A stretch of 64,000 nucleotides of DNA. Source: Melampsora larici-populina 98AG31. Taxonomy: Eukaryota; Basidiomycota; Pucciniomycetes; Pucciniales; Melampsoraceae. The notes below the pieces were generated by a model, which was not told the DNA's origin, did no database searches, and saw only the letters and a list, made by a program, of their open reading frames with translations. The translations under genes were made by a program, and so were the position numbers. Shown here in pieces: positions 35,889-48,483 of the stretch; positions within the stretch are counted from its first letter, which is position 1; the number at the start of each line of letters is the position of its first letter. The DNA lies in assembly GCF_000204055.1 (NCBI RefSeq), contig NW_006768787.1, positions 364,309 to 428,308 on the forward strand. Reading direction: 5' to 3'.

Positions 35889-36050
35889 TTCCTTCTTAGC
35901 TGATCGTCGAATGCCACTGAGATTTGAGTGGAGTGGTTCGAGTTTGAGTTGAGAAGATCCGATGGTCCGAGTACTTAACCCGATTCCGACCACGGTACCA
36001 GGTCGATATCTCACTCCAGCAACAAGTCATCCAGAGAACAAATCAACAAA
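35889..36050. promoter_or_regulatory. Divergent promoter between the nucleoporin and VPS11 genes
   Basis: Only 162 bp separate the two start codons, so both 5' UTRs and promoters must overlap unless transcription starts inside the genes. No TATA box is apparent. Confidence 0.6.
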
Positions 36051-39000
36051 ATGATCAAACCATCTCATCAAAACACTCAAACTCAAGTCAGTCATTCTCA
36101 TTCTCATTCTCATTCTCATTCCCACCATCCCATTCCAAATCACTGACTTCATGCTCAATCAATCCAACACAGTGGCGACACTTAAATTTCTTCGATTCAG
36201 ATCCCATTCAATTCACTTCCAAAGACCTTCATCCATTCAAAGATCCCAATCAATCCAACACATTCTCATCTGGACATGATTCAATTGCAATAGGTCAAAA
36301 AGATGGTCAAATTCATTGTTTAGATCGTAATTTGAATCTCACCAGATCTTGGTTAGCATTTCAATCGGGTCAGGTTTCTTTACTTAAGTTTACCAAGATT
36401 AAAGGTTTACTTATTTCGATTGGTGTGAGTGAAGTTTCTTTTTTTCTGATGGATTGGTTTTCTGATGACTGATATGGTTTGGATGGGGTTGATGAGAGTG
36501 ATAGGATGAATTGGGATCTAGTTTTCCGATTTTGAAGATTTGGAATTTGAGATTTGAAGATAAACATCATTCTAGTCCTCAATTATTGGCTCATTCTAAA
36601 ATTCAAATCGGTCCTCGTCCTCATCCAGTAAGTGGCTCATCTCTCTATCTCTTCGATCACTCATCCTTGATATTACTGACTAAACCTATCCTTCATCACA
36701 GGTCACCACTATAGCTCTCACCGATTCACTTACCTATCTTTCACTAGGTTTAGCCGATGGTACCGTCATCCTTTATCGTCACTTAGATCAAGCTTTAGTC
36801 TCCAATGCTTCAATCCCTCATCAATCAACCAACCGAATCACTCCTCTCTTACCTAAACCGAAAGTCGTGTATTCTTCACCTGAACCGATCACCGGTCTAG
36901 GCTTCAATCCATCTAAACCAAACTCCAACATCTCTCTGTTTATTGTCACGACGGCCAAAGTGCTAACGTATGTGACTTCAGGTAAAGGTGCAGGGAATGC
37001 TCCATTATTGATAGATGATCTGGGGGCTGGAATAGGTTGTATAGAAGTCTATCAAGATGGATCTTTGGTTCTTGCAAACGATTCGGCTCTTTATCTTTAT
37101 GGATCAGAAGGACGTCAAGCTTGTTTAGCATATGATGGACCTAAGAATCGGATTGATGGAGTCGATCATTATTTGATGATCAGTGGACCGACCCAAATCG
37201 GTTCTACTCTGGCTCATTCAAACGAATCTAGATTGATTGTGTTTGATTTAGAGAACCGATTGGTGGCTCATTCAACTATTTTTAAATCTCCTATTCATCA
37301 TGTTTGGTCATACCAAAGTGGTGAAATCTTTGTATTAAGTGGAACAGGAGAAGTTGAGTTTTAAATTGATTCACTCCACTCCCCCCCAAAAAAAGAATCA
37401 AAAATTTAAGAAAAAAGTATTAAAACTGATGAGACATTTTTTGGTTTGGGGAAAGATAGGTGACTAGATTGATTGAAAGATCATTAAATGAGAAATTAGA
37501 AATGATGTTTGAAAAAGAATTGTATATGCTTGCAGTGAATGTAGCGAAGATTGGAGGAGCAAGTGAAAGTGAATTAGCTGAGATTTATAAACGATATGGT
37601 GATTCATGTTATTTGAAATCAGATTATCAATTATCTGTACAACAATATATTAAAACTATTGGGATTGTTCAACCTAGTTTTGTGATTCGAAAGGTAAATT
37701 CGATTTGATTTTTTTGTTTTTTTGGTTTGTTTGATGGATCGGATTAAGGTTCTTTTTCTTTGGTTTGCTTTAGTTTTTGGATGCTCAGAGGATCTCGAAT
37801 TTGACTTCTTATTTACAAGAACTTCATTCACAAGGTGTAGCTAATTCAGACCATACGACTCTTTTACTAAAGTTGAGTGAACCTTTCCAAGTTTCCCATC
37901 ATAACAAAATCACAACAAAGATCACAACAAAGCCCTAATGAAAATTTGAATTTCTCATTTTAAAACACAGTTGTTATACTAAATTGAAAGATCATGAAAA
38001 ATTAAATGAATTTATCAAATTAAGTACGATCCGGAATTCAGGTAAAGGAAAAGATCAAGAAGAATTACCATTCGAATTAGAAACGGCCATTCGGGTTTGT
38101 AGACAAGCAGGGTATTTTGATCATGCACTTTATCTTGCTCAACAGTTTGATCAAAATGAAGATTATCTTCGAATTCAAATCGAAGATCGATATGAATGGA
38201 AAGATGCATTAGAGTTTATTCGGAATCTTGGACCGATTGGGGTGAGTTTTTTTGATAAGTTTGGATTGATAAGTTTGGTATCTTTTTTATAGATGATTGA
38301 TTGAATATGATGTTTTGGTTTTTGGATAGGCTGAAGTGAATTTATTGAGATATGGGAAACCTTTGTTGGCTAATCTGACGAAAGAAACTACTGAGTTAAT
38401 GATTGATGTGTGTTGTGGTACCATGAAAGCTAAGAAAACTACAAGAAATCAAGAAGAAGAAGGCGAAGAAAAAAGACAAGGGTTTTCGAAAGAAGACCAT
38501 GGAGCTGAGAAGAATAGTTTACCTTCTTTGAGACAATTTTTTGCATTTTTTATTGATCAACCTGATTCGTTTATTCATTTTCTTGAAACGGTGGCTTTTA
38601 GAAGATGGGGAGATCGATTAGAAGATGAAGAAGAGGAAGAAGGAGAGGAGGAAGAAGAAGAAGATGTATGGGTGAATGTAAGAGAAGAAGAGGAAGAAAA
38701 GAAGGTAGAGATTGAATCCGAAAGAGAAGATAAAGAAGCTGTTTGGGGTACCTTATTAGAATTATATTTACAAACATCAACTTATCCAAAAGAAGAAAAG
38801 AAGATGAGATCGAAAGCATTAAGGTTATTGAGATCGAAATCGATTGGGATTTATTGTGAAGCTTCTCAAGCTTTGATTGTTTGTTTAGCACATGATTTTC
38901 TTAGAGGAATCGTGTTACTTTATGAAAGATTAGGAATGGATGAAGAAGTTTTGAGGGTTTGGATTGATTTAGATTTAGTGAAAGATTCAGAAAAGCAAGA

Positions 39001-40007
39001 AGGAATGGCTAGAGTTGAGATTGTAGGATTGATTCATAAGTATATTGAGAATAAAGGAGGAAAGAGAAGATCTAAAGAAGAGATTAAGAATTTAGTTTCG
39101 ATTGGATTAAAGTATTTGTTGAGTTGTAAGAGTTTACAGGAAAAAGATGAAGAATTGATTGAAGGGGTTTTAGAGCAGATTAGTGAGAAGAAAGTTTTAG
39201 AAGTGATTGAGGTGGTTGAACTTTTTGGATCATCTGAAGATGAAGAACATGAAGATGGTGAGAATGGGTGTAGTTTGGGTAGAGTTAAAAAGTATTTGTT
39301 GAAAGAGGTGATGAATGAGAAGATGGAAATCGAAGCTGTTTGAGTGTTTTTTTACTTCTTCTCTTGATCTAATTCTTGGTTTGAAACTGATTGACTTCTT
39401 TTTTTGGCGCGGGGTGGGTAACAGGATCGAATTTTAATTGAATCATATAGAAAAGAAAATTCGAAAAAGTTAGAATGGATTAAAGAGATTACGAATGTAG
39501 AAAAACCAAAAGTTTTGAAAACTAATGATCGATGTAAGATATGTGATTTGGTTTTAGTGGGTTCTGATCAAAGTGTTTTACACTTTATGTGTTCTCATTC
39601 GTTTCATCAAAGGTAATTGAAGATTTTCCAAAACCGTTGAAAAAAAAGAAATGATTTCTTGAAACACTGAATGTTTTTTCGAGTTTGCTTTTTTCTTTAG
39701 GTGTTTAGGAGAAGAAATCGAATGTCAAATTTGTAAACCATCAAATGAATTGATTAAAGAGATTCAAAGAAGAAGAAAGTTTGATTTAGAGAATTGTTCG
39801 AATAAACAAGCTTATGATGGGTTTCTTGATGAACTTTCGGTGGTTGATGATAGTTGTAAGTCTTGAGTTTCCCTCACCCAAACAAAAATCACCAGAAAAA
39901 AATGAACAAGATGATGGAGGAGAAAGAGAAAGAGAAATTGATGATGTTCTTTTCTGGTTTTTGTAGTTGGTTATATTGCTGGATTCTTTTCCAAGGGTTT
40001 GTTGTGA
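36051..40007 (+). CDS. VPS11: VPS11, HOPS/CORVET core subunit with C-terminal RING-H2 finger, 11 exons
   Basis: Exons 36051-36086, 36173-36424, 36505-36627, 36702-37352, 37460-37693, 37774-37871, 37971-38241, 38330-39337, 39425-39612, 39701-39855 and 39967-40007 join to 1,018 aa, close to the usual VPS11 length. The N-terminal third is the beta-propeller (WRHLNFFDSD, GHDSIAIGQKDGQIHCLDR). The middle is the helical solenoid (EKELYMLAVNVAK, YKRYGDSCYLKSDYQLSVQQY, LLLNCYTKLKD). The C-terminus is the RING: CKICDL, then HFMCSHSFHQRCLGEEIECQ and CKPS, ending FGYIAGFFSKGLL. The protein tethers vacuolar and endosomal membranes before fusion. A strongly acidic Glu-rich insertion (about residues 660-710, inside exon 8) is unusual. 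Confidence 0.93.
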
Positions 40008-40877
40008 AGTTGATGAACAGTAAAAGGTTTGATTGTTGGTCAGATACTTACATGAAGGTACATGAAAGTTAATGATCAAGAGATTGAAACTGTTATATAA
40101 ATTTTGTAAGAATTCATAAGGTGGTTTTTGGGGGGGGGGAGTGTTTTCATTCAAAGAAAAAGAAGAACGTTTATTTATTGTTTATTTTTGGTTGGTTGTA
40201 TGTGTGTACTAATATGAATAAAGTGAAAAAAGAAAAGAAGTAAAAGATGGTAGATCAGGATTCAATTTTGTGAGTCAAGTGTGAGAGTTGCGAGAATTTC
40301 AAGTGGTCATTTGGTCGTGCATATATTTCATCTGAGTGATCATTGAAACAGATATAGTGAATTCAGTTTAAATACGGACTATAAAGTCTTGATACCATGT
40401 AAGGGTTTTTCAAATGTAAATTATGCTGTCTTTGAAAATGATATAGTACACACAATTTGTAGATTGTGTTTTATTGAAAAAAACCAATCAGATTGTCTTA
40501 TCACATTAAAGTTCAAGAATGTTTCAGATTTGATATTTTACGCTTTTTGGTCTGAAAGAGCTGTAAGACTACACCTTTTCATGTCTTGATATTTTTGAAA
40601 TGGTAACTCATTTTAAAAACCTAGAGATGGAAATTCTTAACTGTAACTCAAAGGTTTGAGGAAGTGTTGATTTGAGCGTAGATTTTTTTTGATGGAGTGT
40701 CTTGAAAGGTACATGAGAAATCTTGATTTTCTCAAGTTTGTATTTGTTGTATGGTTTCGGAGAAAACATCATTTACCATCAATTTGGGAGTATGTAGGTA
40801 CCTTCAAAACACATGGTTGCTTCAAAATGAACCAAGTCCATCATTGTACTTCACCTTTGATGATCAAAATAAATGAC
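40008..40877. other. Intergenic downstream of VPS11
   Basis: AT-rich 3' flank; AATAAAG at about 40216 is a candidate poly(A) signal. No gene recognised. Confidence 0.4.
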
Positions 40878-40880
40878 TTA

Positions 40881-41024
40881 GGGTGTGTTCACTTAAGGAA
40901 ATTCTGACCAGAAATCACATTCTGTGAATTTTTTAATGCAAAAATGAAACATGCTTCATCAAATAGACACTTAAATTTTGCAGAATGTGATTTCTCCCCA
41001 GAAATTGCTTAAGTGAATACGCCC
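40881..41024. mobile_element. Tourist/Harbinger-like MITE, 144 bp
   Basis: Inverted ends GGGTGTGTTCACTTAAG and GGGCGTATTCACTTAAG, continuing with imperfect pairing through AGAAATCACATTCTG (about 46 bp per arm). TTA flanks both sides (40878-40880 and 41025-41027). TTA duplication plus GGGYGTRTTCACTT ends is typical of PIF/Harbinger MITEs. Confidence 0.75.
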
Positions 41025-41616
41025 TTACAGTGTGAATCATTTGTTACATTCAAAAAATGATGAACATTTTATTTTCCAACCATTCATCCTTTGCTTTGAA
41101 CAAGAAAGTACATTCAATGTGTATGCAACTCCTGCTTCTTATAATATCTCTCAAATTCTCTAACACTATACCTCTAACATCATCTTATCTTTTTTTCTAC
41201 AACATCTCATGAGTAAATATCAACTTTTTCAAAACCTTGAAAACCATTCCAAAATTTAATGTCCTACAGAATCAAATCTTAATGTTGATTGTCTCCATTA
41301 AGTTTTCAAACCTTCAAGTTTGATTCACTAAAAGATCCTGGGCAAAAACTTTTTGTATAGATTATCATGACCTAAAAGATTTTGATTGTGTGCCTTGATA
41401 GGAGCCCTCTGGGGTCCTAGCAGCACACAATAAAAATGGTAAAAAACAATGCAAAAGATGAAAATATTAACATGATCTTAGTGTGGAACTAAAAAATCTT
41501 ATAACCTTACTAACAAATATCTAGTAAAAATTTCTAGAGGAAAAAGAAGTTTTTATATTGTTTTTTAATGGAAAGTGATAAAGGACACCAACCTGAAAAA
41601 GGGACTTAGCTTAAAA

Positions 41617-43255
41617 AAGCCCTCTCTGCGCGGTCACGTCCGCGCGCCTCGCAGAGGGGCTTATGACTGATTGTCAACTTTTGGCGTGAACATTCCAAGC
41701 ATCAAGTGTTGTTATGTTGTTCTTTGCATCTCAGCACTTCAAGTTCCCTCGCCAACAAACATTACTTTACCCCCCAGGGAAAGTGGTTCACAATTGTTTT
41801 CTACATATGTTTATATGCTCATCTTCCAGGAAACCCTGTTTCATCATGCCGTTTCTGAGCTAGATTTTGAAGCCCTAGTTATGTCCCACTAGCAACATGG
41901 TTTACAGCTTATATTCACACTTTATGAGTTTTAGAGGAAATCATTATGTCTCAAAGTGTCAGCCCTGAGTACATATACATGTACCCAAAACTAACCTGTA
42001 ACACTAAAAAACATTATATATAAAATCAATTACATCTATATACTGAGCTCAGGATGTATGTAACAGGTACTAAAATGTACCAAAAACACTTATTACATAT
42101 ACATGTACACTTGAAACAACATGTGACATGTAATAAAACATCACTTACACCTCATAACTCAGTGTCAAGAGTTAAAATGCTTATATTACATATCATACAT
42201 AACATGTATATGTAAGTAAGCACTGTTAATAATAATCATTAACATATAGTAATGATTAACCCTGAACCAATGTAGTGATAATAACAAATATCACTACAGT
42301 TAGGTTTAGAGAGGAGAGTATATAAACCCCTCCCCCCCTCAGCCTTCAGAGATTTCCCCCAAGCAATGGTTACCCAGTACTTTTAAAGAACAATTAAAGT
42401 CCAACTGAAGTAAATATCAAGAGTCTTATATATAAATAAGACTAGTGATAAGCTTCATCAACTTTAATCAGCTTCCTGATTAAAAGTAGGTAATACATTC
42501 TTCAATCCCCTCTGGATCCTCTACTCCCCCCAAGTAGAAACCCAATCAAGGTTAGTGACCTCAAACAACTCCAGGCTAGTGACCTTAAGAAGAACTCCAG
42601 GCTGGTGACCTTAAGCACAACCCCAAGTTGGTGACTTTAAGAACAACCAGATTGGTGAACTAATTCACTCTTTGATCTGTTAACCTAAGGATTAAAGGAA
42701 GGTCTTGGATCCAACCTTCACATATAATAATACTAGTTATTATAAATTATAAACCTCCTTTTTAGGAGTCAACTAAGTGAAGTCTGTCTGCATTTATCCA
42801 AACAGACAGTTAGTCCTTTCTTTCCTCTTTCTTTTTCTTCTTTAATTCAAATTGTATCTACTACATATTGGAAATAAAGAAGTAGAATTAATCACAACTT
42901 ATCAATTTCCCATTAGTGAGCCTTGAGCACTCCTAAAAAGAGTACCCAACCCCTCACACAAAGTCAAAAATTAACCCAAAAGACCGCTGTACGGGCGGGA
43001 TTTGTAAAAATCTTCAAACATCTTTTGTTGCCGCATCACTCAGAGTGTCCATCATTCTAGGCCATGAGGACATGTAGAAAAAATCTGTGAACCACTTTCC
43101 CTGCGGGGTAAAGTGATTTTTGTTGGCAAGGGAAGTGTTGAAATGCAAAAAACAACATGACAACACTTAATGCTTGGAGTGTTCATGCCAAAAGTTGACA
43201 GTTAGTCAAAAGCCCCTCTGCAAGGTGTGCGGACGTGGCTGCGCAGAGAGGGCTT
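41617..43255. mobile_element. Element with about 200-bp terminal inverted repeats
   Basis: The arm from 41617 (AAGCCCTCTCTGCGC) pairs with the arm ending at 43255 over about 200 bp: CCTCTCTGCGC, CACGTCCGC, CAACTTTTGGC.TGAAC, then CAGGGAAAGTGGTTCACA. The interior has no transposase but contains LTR-like DNA (TATATAAACCCC near 42320, AATAAAG near 42874) and a tandem repeat. No clean target duplication was found. Confidence 0.6.
42549..42660. repeat. Tandem repeat, 4.5 units of 24-26 bp
   Basis: Units at 42549, 42573, 42599, 42625 and 42649 share the core AG.T.GTGACCTTAAG.A.AAC. It lies just downstream of the TATATAAA box of the LTR-like segment and may be a regulatory or leader repeat of that element. 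Confidence 0.6.
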
Positions 43256-44696
43256 TATGGGCTAAAAACAGATCTGGTGCTGGTTTTTCTTAGACTTGAT
43301 TCCTTTTGAAGATATACAGCTCTCTACATCTGCTATGTACAAAGCTGTACTGCGCCCAGAGCCTTCAGACAGCTTCAGACAATGTCTGAAGCCAGATTTT
43401 TATTTCACCTTGATGCCGGATTGTTCATTATTTGACTATGGCAGCTTCCCAAAAACAGTGCAATACATGGTACCCAGTCATAATGGTCTGCCGTAACGTT
43501 TCAGAATCAATAATATTACAGTGAGTTCCAAGTGTTGAACCTTGTATGACTGAATAGTTTTTCAATTTCTGTCTGAGACCTGTAGTGTTTCCAAGCTTTG
43601 CTACCACAATTTAGCTCTAAAAATTCAATTCACTGATGAGCTGTGTATCACCCATTTTGATAAGGCATGAGTAATAAACTTGAGCCATGGGTACCAAAGC
43701 AACAGGATGAAATTCCTGTTCCATACCTCAGTAGCCATATTCCTGATCTCATCTTTAGATGAATGCAGCAGCCCCCTTTTATGGCCCAGGCCTTCTCCCC
43801 TTCTTACAACGCAGCATGTTGTGACCTGACCACTAAGAGTTGCTTGAAATTTGGCCAGGTCAACAGGATCATCAAAAGATCCCTGTATCTTGAAGACTCC
43901 ACATATTTCTCTGAAATCAAAGATTCTCCCTCTCGCAGAAACTATTCCTCAGACCTCTGTACCTTCCCTCCTGTTCAGCCTCTATGACATTGCCTTTGTA
44001 GAGTCTCTTATTTCACTTTTCAAACCCCTCTTGAACCTTTTTGCCCTCCCTCCCTATGTGTTTGATAAGAGCTCCTCACCCTTTCTCTCAGTCTTGCCTC
44101 AGGATGCCAGAAATGTGAAAGCTCTTCTCCCTTCCTTTGTTAATCTCTGCCTTTGGTTGATATGGCCTTGACAAGACTTCCTTCAAAAGTGTGAGAGGCG
44201 CTGGGTTTTCTTTTCTGGTGGCTGGCAAAGCTCACCTTGAAATCTCTTCTGAGGGCATGTTGCTCACAGGAAAATTCCACACCTACAGTGATCAAGAGAA
44301 TACAGCACTTTCTCACACCCATGCATTTTTGTGACTTATCACCCATTAAGATCACTCATAATCCCTGAATCCTTGGAATAGATCTCAAGATGAATAGACC
44401 ATCAAAGATGTGTAGGGAACAGAAAGCACAGGACCCACCAGAGATCCTAGAACAGCTTTGAACAATCAGCAACATAAAAAACACTGGTTTTGTAGAGCGA
44501 ATACATGGTCTCTCACAAATTTCAACTAAGAGATATCGGACAAGGATCAGCAGCTTTGTTTGTATTTGAGGTTTCTGCCCAACTTGTGCTAGTCTTGGAC
44601 AGCATTTGAATTTCTGACCTAATATGCAATTTCAATGTTTTTTGTCCTTTGGGATATCCTGAAAATCTTGAAGTAAACATATAGTAAATGCAATAT
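43256..44696. other. Intergenic, no gene recognised
   Basis: Two overlapping open frames at 43763-43987 and 43851-44171 resemble no family I recognise. Probably eroded repeat sequence. Confidence 0.35.
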
Positions 44697-44796
44697 NNNN
44701 NNNNNNNNNNNNNNNNNNNNNNNNNNNNNNNNNNNNNNNNNNNNNNNNNNNNNNNNNNNNNNNNNNNNNNNNNNNNNNNNNNNNNNNNNNNNNNNN
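44697..44796. other. Assembly gap, 100 N
   Basis: Run of exactly 100 N, the usual placeholder for a gap of unknown length. Any open frame across it is meaningless. Confidence 0.98.
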
Positions 44797-45770
44797 TTCC
44801 CCAAGTGAGAGGGGGAAACAGATTAGGAGTATAATTTGTCATCAGAGGATCTAACACTGCACACCTGAGCCATGACACTCACACTATATATGTGCAGTAG
44901 CCTGAGTGAATAGGCGGCTACCATGTACATACAGGTTTTCTCAGTTATGTCCCCATCTGGATGAGTGAATCATATGTAATACATGCTGTAACTCTTTTCC
45001 AGCTTGACAAAATCATTGCACAAATTGACTACATACACTGACTCATATTTTTGCTGTAAGTTTGTCAACTCAACTTCATCTAACACCATTTACAAATGAC
45101 TACCAGAATGTTGCCTGAGTAGCCTTGATGATATATGTAGTGGATTGTTAGGACAATTTTGTCAATGGCCAAAAAGTTACATGATGTATCACATGTGATT
45201 TATCTGGTCAGATGTGCAGACAGCTGAGCAGACCTGTATGTACATGATAGGCAACTATCAACTAAGCCTTCTGCACATATGTAGTGTGTGTGTTATGGCT
45301 CAGATGTAAAGTGATGGATCCTTTTATTACAAATTATACTCCGAATCAATTTCCCCTTCCCAATTGGGGAAACTGAATGATGTTTACCATGCAGTTTTGC
45401 ATATTTTTTCACTTCTCATGTGTTGCTAATCCTTTTTTTCTGTCAGCCATGAGGAGTATTTTGCTAATACTCCCATTAGCAGCCATAAAGAACACCCAAG
45501 AGGACTCTGAATTACAACTTATGTTAATGGTCAACTGGAGGTGATGTCATATAAATTAGTTTGAAGGAACTGAGGATTTCAAACTCGAACTCCAGGAGAC
45601 CCTTATCTCAAAGGATATATATATATCTAACAGATCCTAGTTACATTCCAAGGATGTGGCTACAGTATCAGAAACAAGCAACATATCTTGTTGGTTGCAA
45701 CAAGACCCTTAGCTCACAGAAAACCCTGATGTGCCAGATTACAAGGACACGTGCAGAATGATATATAACC
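44797..45770. other. Intergenic, no gene recognised
   Basis: AT-rich, with repeated ACATGTA/TACATGT phrases. No coding signature. Confidence 0.35.
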
Positions 45771-45773
45771 CGT

Positions 45774-46420
45774 GATGTTCCCCCTCTCGAGAAGGAGAAT
45801 CATCTTATTACAAACCAACCAACTTATCCTTGAGAAATTAAACTCTATGACTTATACTAAAAACCGGCGATTACTTTTAATTTAGATCATCTCAATTCTT
45901 TGATATCATCTTTCTTATCTGAATTTTAACATTTAGTATTGTTATTGATTATTTCTTTCTCAAGAAGTATGTTATCAAACTAAGACTCAGCGTTCTTAAT
46001 ATTAGAATAACCTTTCAATGTCCAAGACGTTTTCGAAGATCGTTATTGATAAAGACATCTCTTTATCAATATGTAGAAACTAGACATAACTTCCATCGTC
46101 CAAGATGTTTTGAAGATTGTTATTAATAAAGACGTCTCTTTATTAATTCATAGAAACTAGACTACTAATACCTGAGACAGGAGTACTTTTGTACCTACCT
46201 CAGAAGACCCTGATCGGAACAGACCTTTCAGTGAGTATCAGGCAGCGGTAGCCATTCCGCACCTAAGACAACATGGAGTCGCCAGCTCCTGTTATATAAA
46301 GGCTCGAATTTATCTCAGTAAACCTACTGTAACAAAGCCAATAAAGAAGCTTCAAGCAATATCATTCAGCTTCGATTCTCTTAAAGCCACCTGTTTTAAG
46401 TCTCAGGCTGACATTTTCCA
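45774..46420. repeat. LTR-like segment
   Basis: Starts TGATGTTCCCCCTCTCGAG, contains a TATA-like TTATATAAAGG (about 46292) and an AATAAAG (about 46340), and may end near GGCTGACA, the layout of a fungal LTR. No target duplication or internal retroelement is visible, so a solo LTR is only a suggestion. It includes a direct repeat of about 75 bp (near 46018-46095 and 46098-46163; shared GTCCAAGA.GTTTT, CTCTTTAT, TAGAAACTAGAC). Confidence 0.4.
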
Positions 46421-46422
46421 TC

Positions 46423-46925
46423 TCCACTGTTCTAAACTGAGTGGTCAATATGACTAGTCTTATATTTTGTTTGTCATTAGCAGTGGTACTTTCTTGAAAT
46501 CTGATACCCTAGCTGCTTTGTTTTGTGTCCAAAATTCTGACATGAAAGACCAAAGTGACTGTGTCTTTTGAAATATTAAGTGAGTTGCCTTTTTTCAAAA
46601 GTTGACATGTTAATATCATCCAATCCTCAAGCATCCATAAGCTTGAAATCAAACTTATAATAGCAAAGATTTCATCTCTGATGAAATTAGCCAAATTGTT
46701 ACAATTCTGTATCAAAGTTTCCAGATATTATTATATGATAAATATTTTTTCAAATAGAAGTCTTATTGTGAACAAGGTAAATGACTAATCCTGGATCCTT
46801 GAGGGTCATGCTTTATGATTGATAAAATTCAAAAGGAAGAAAACATTACTAGGTTAAAGCTGTACATAAAAGAATAAGTCAGTCCTCTGAAGCTTACATC
46901 TGTAGTTGTTGCACCACTACTTTCA
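46423..46925. repeat. Dispersed repeat, copy 1 (cf. 53080-53590)
   Basis: Shares in order with 53080-53590: CATCTCCACT.TTCTAA, TGTCATTAGCA.TGGTAC, TGCTTTGTTTTGTGT, TTTTGAAATAT, GATGAAATTAGCCAAAT, GGGTCATGCTTT.TGATTGAT and GAAGAATAAGTCA. Same orientation. No protein recognised. Confidence 0.65.
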
Positions 46926-47205
46926 GTAGATTGCAAAGTTTTGATCTTGAAAGAATTCAAGAACTGTGGCGATGGAGCGTTTTTCACATTTTGATCTGAT
47001 TTACCTACAAAGCTGGAGACTTCATATTCCAAAGAGATTTGTGTTCATGTTTTGTATGATGAATGAACTTTTAATTGTTGAGATATATCAAGGACTCACA
47101 AAATGAAAGAATATATACTCGACTTAGAAAACTAGTTAAGTACATCCACATTAATGGGACACCTTTTGCTAATTGTGCATTAGGATTCCGAGGAAGTATT
47201 GCAGC

Positions 47206-47499
47206 TCACGCTCACACCCGGTGACTTTTTCGTGGCCCAGGGCGTGGCCAGGGCCATGGCCTATGCCACGCATGGCCTTAAAAACATGGCACAATTCAAC
47301 AATTTATACACGTTATAATGCCACCATCCTTCATGATATTTGCCGCAAAGACGGAACGAATCCAACTCGCCCTCATTGAAGCACAGAGAACACGAAATCA
47401 CACAGAAGGGCCAGGGCATGGCCGAGGCCGAGGCCCCGGCCCTTGCCCTGAGCCCTGCCGTGGCGCCACGAGGCATCGGGGCATCGGGTGTGAGCGTGA
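47206..47499. mobile_element. TIR element of 294 bp with 8-bp target duplication
   Basis: Inverted ends TCACGCTCACACCCG on both sides; target duplication ATTGCAGC at 47198-47205 and 47500-47507. The paralogous segment at 62190 has a single GTTGCAGC with no insert, confirming the borders. Strongly GC-rich and without coding capacity. The 8-bp duplication suits hAT, although the end sequence is not the usual YAGGG. Confidence 0.85.
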
Positions 47500-48483
47500 A
47501 TTGCAGCTTTTTTCGCCCCGGAGGTAGAAAATTCGCATACAGTTGTTCAAGGCTAGTCTCGACCACAGCTGCTCCGCAAAAACGAAATTCAATTACACAA
47601 CACAACTCCTCTAACCCCTACTAATGCATGACATGTAATAAGTCATTTTTGGGGGGTTGAAAGGTTCCTTAAGCTGTAAATGACTTGTTGAGCCAATTGG
47701 GTGGGTGGATTTTTTTAATTTTTTTTTGACACCTCACATTTCGGACCTGGGGTACTTAAGACCCTAAGCCAGCTTAGTTAAGTACTTAATCAGGTACCTA
47801 GGGGCTTAGGGTAGCTTAATTAGGCCCTTGTATAAGTACGGCAGCACAGAGCAGCACTCAAAAATTGATTCATTCCGCTGAATCCATAATGATAAACAAA
47901 TAAAGAAAGAAGATCTTATTGATCTTCAAAAAAGATGAGTGATCAAAGAGTGGGAAACATGTCCTGAAGGTTAAGTTGACAATCGATTGTCACTCCAGCC
48001 TGGCAGGAGATGGTTCTATGTGAGCGATCAATTTTTTCTTTGGCCAATTGTTCTGCTTGGGCACCAGTGAAGCCTTGTCTTTATGAGACCATCAAGTCAG
48101 TATTGGTACAAAGATACAAAAACAAAAGTCTGCACTCACCAATAGATCTCCGTTTGACGGTCAATCTTACGGAAATACTTTCGAATGGTTGAGACCGGAC
48201 AAATCTTCCGTACCGTCTCAAAGAGAGCCTTACAATCACTGAAGGACTTGCAATGTATGCTGTATTTTTGATAATCTTCAAGTCAAGAGATTATCAGTAA
48301 ATGTGAGAGGTCCATTTGTGATTTAAAAAAAGGAGTGATCAAAAGCGATCAATCAAAAGGAAGTGATTGATGAGGAAGAGAAGATCAAAAGAGAGGGATT
48401 GATCAAAAGGAGAATCAATCAAAGAAAAAGAATGGATTGGAAGCGAACGATTAAAAAAGGGAGCAATTAAAAAAGGGGAACGA

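Noticed and set aside
44522..44878. Open frame across the N run
   Set aside because: Exists only because N translates to X; it spans the assembly gap.
45774..46420. Full LTR retrotransposon
   Set aside because: Promoter-like and poly(A)-like signals exist but no second LTR, primer-binding site or gag-pol is adjacent.
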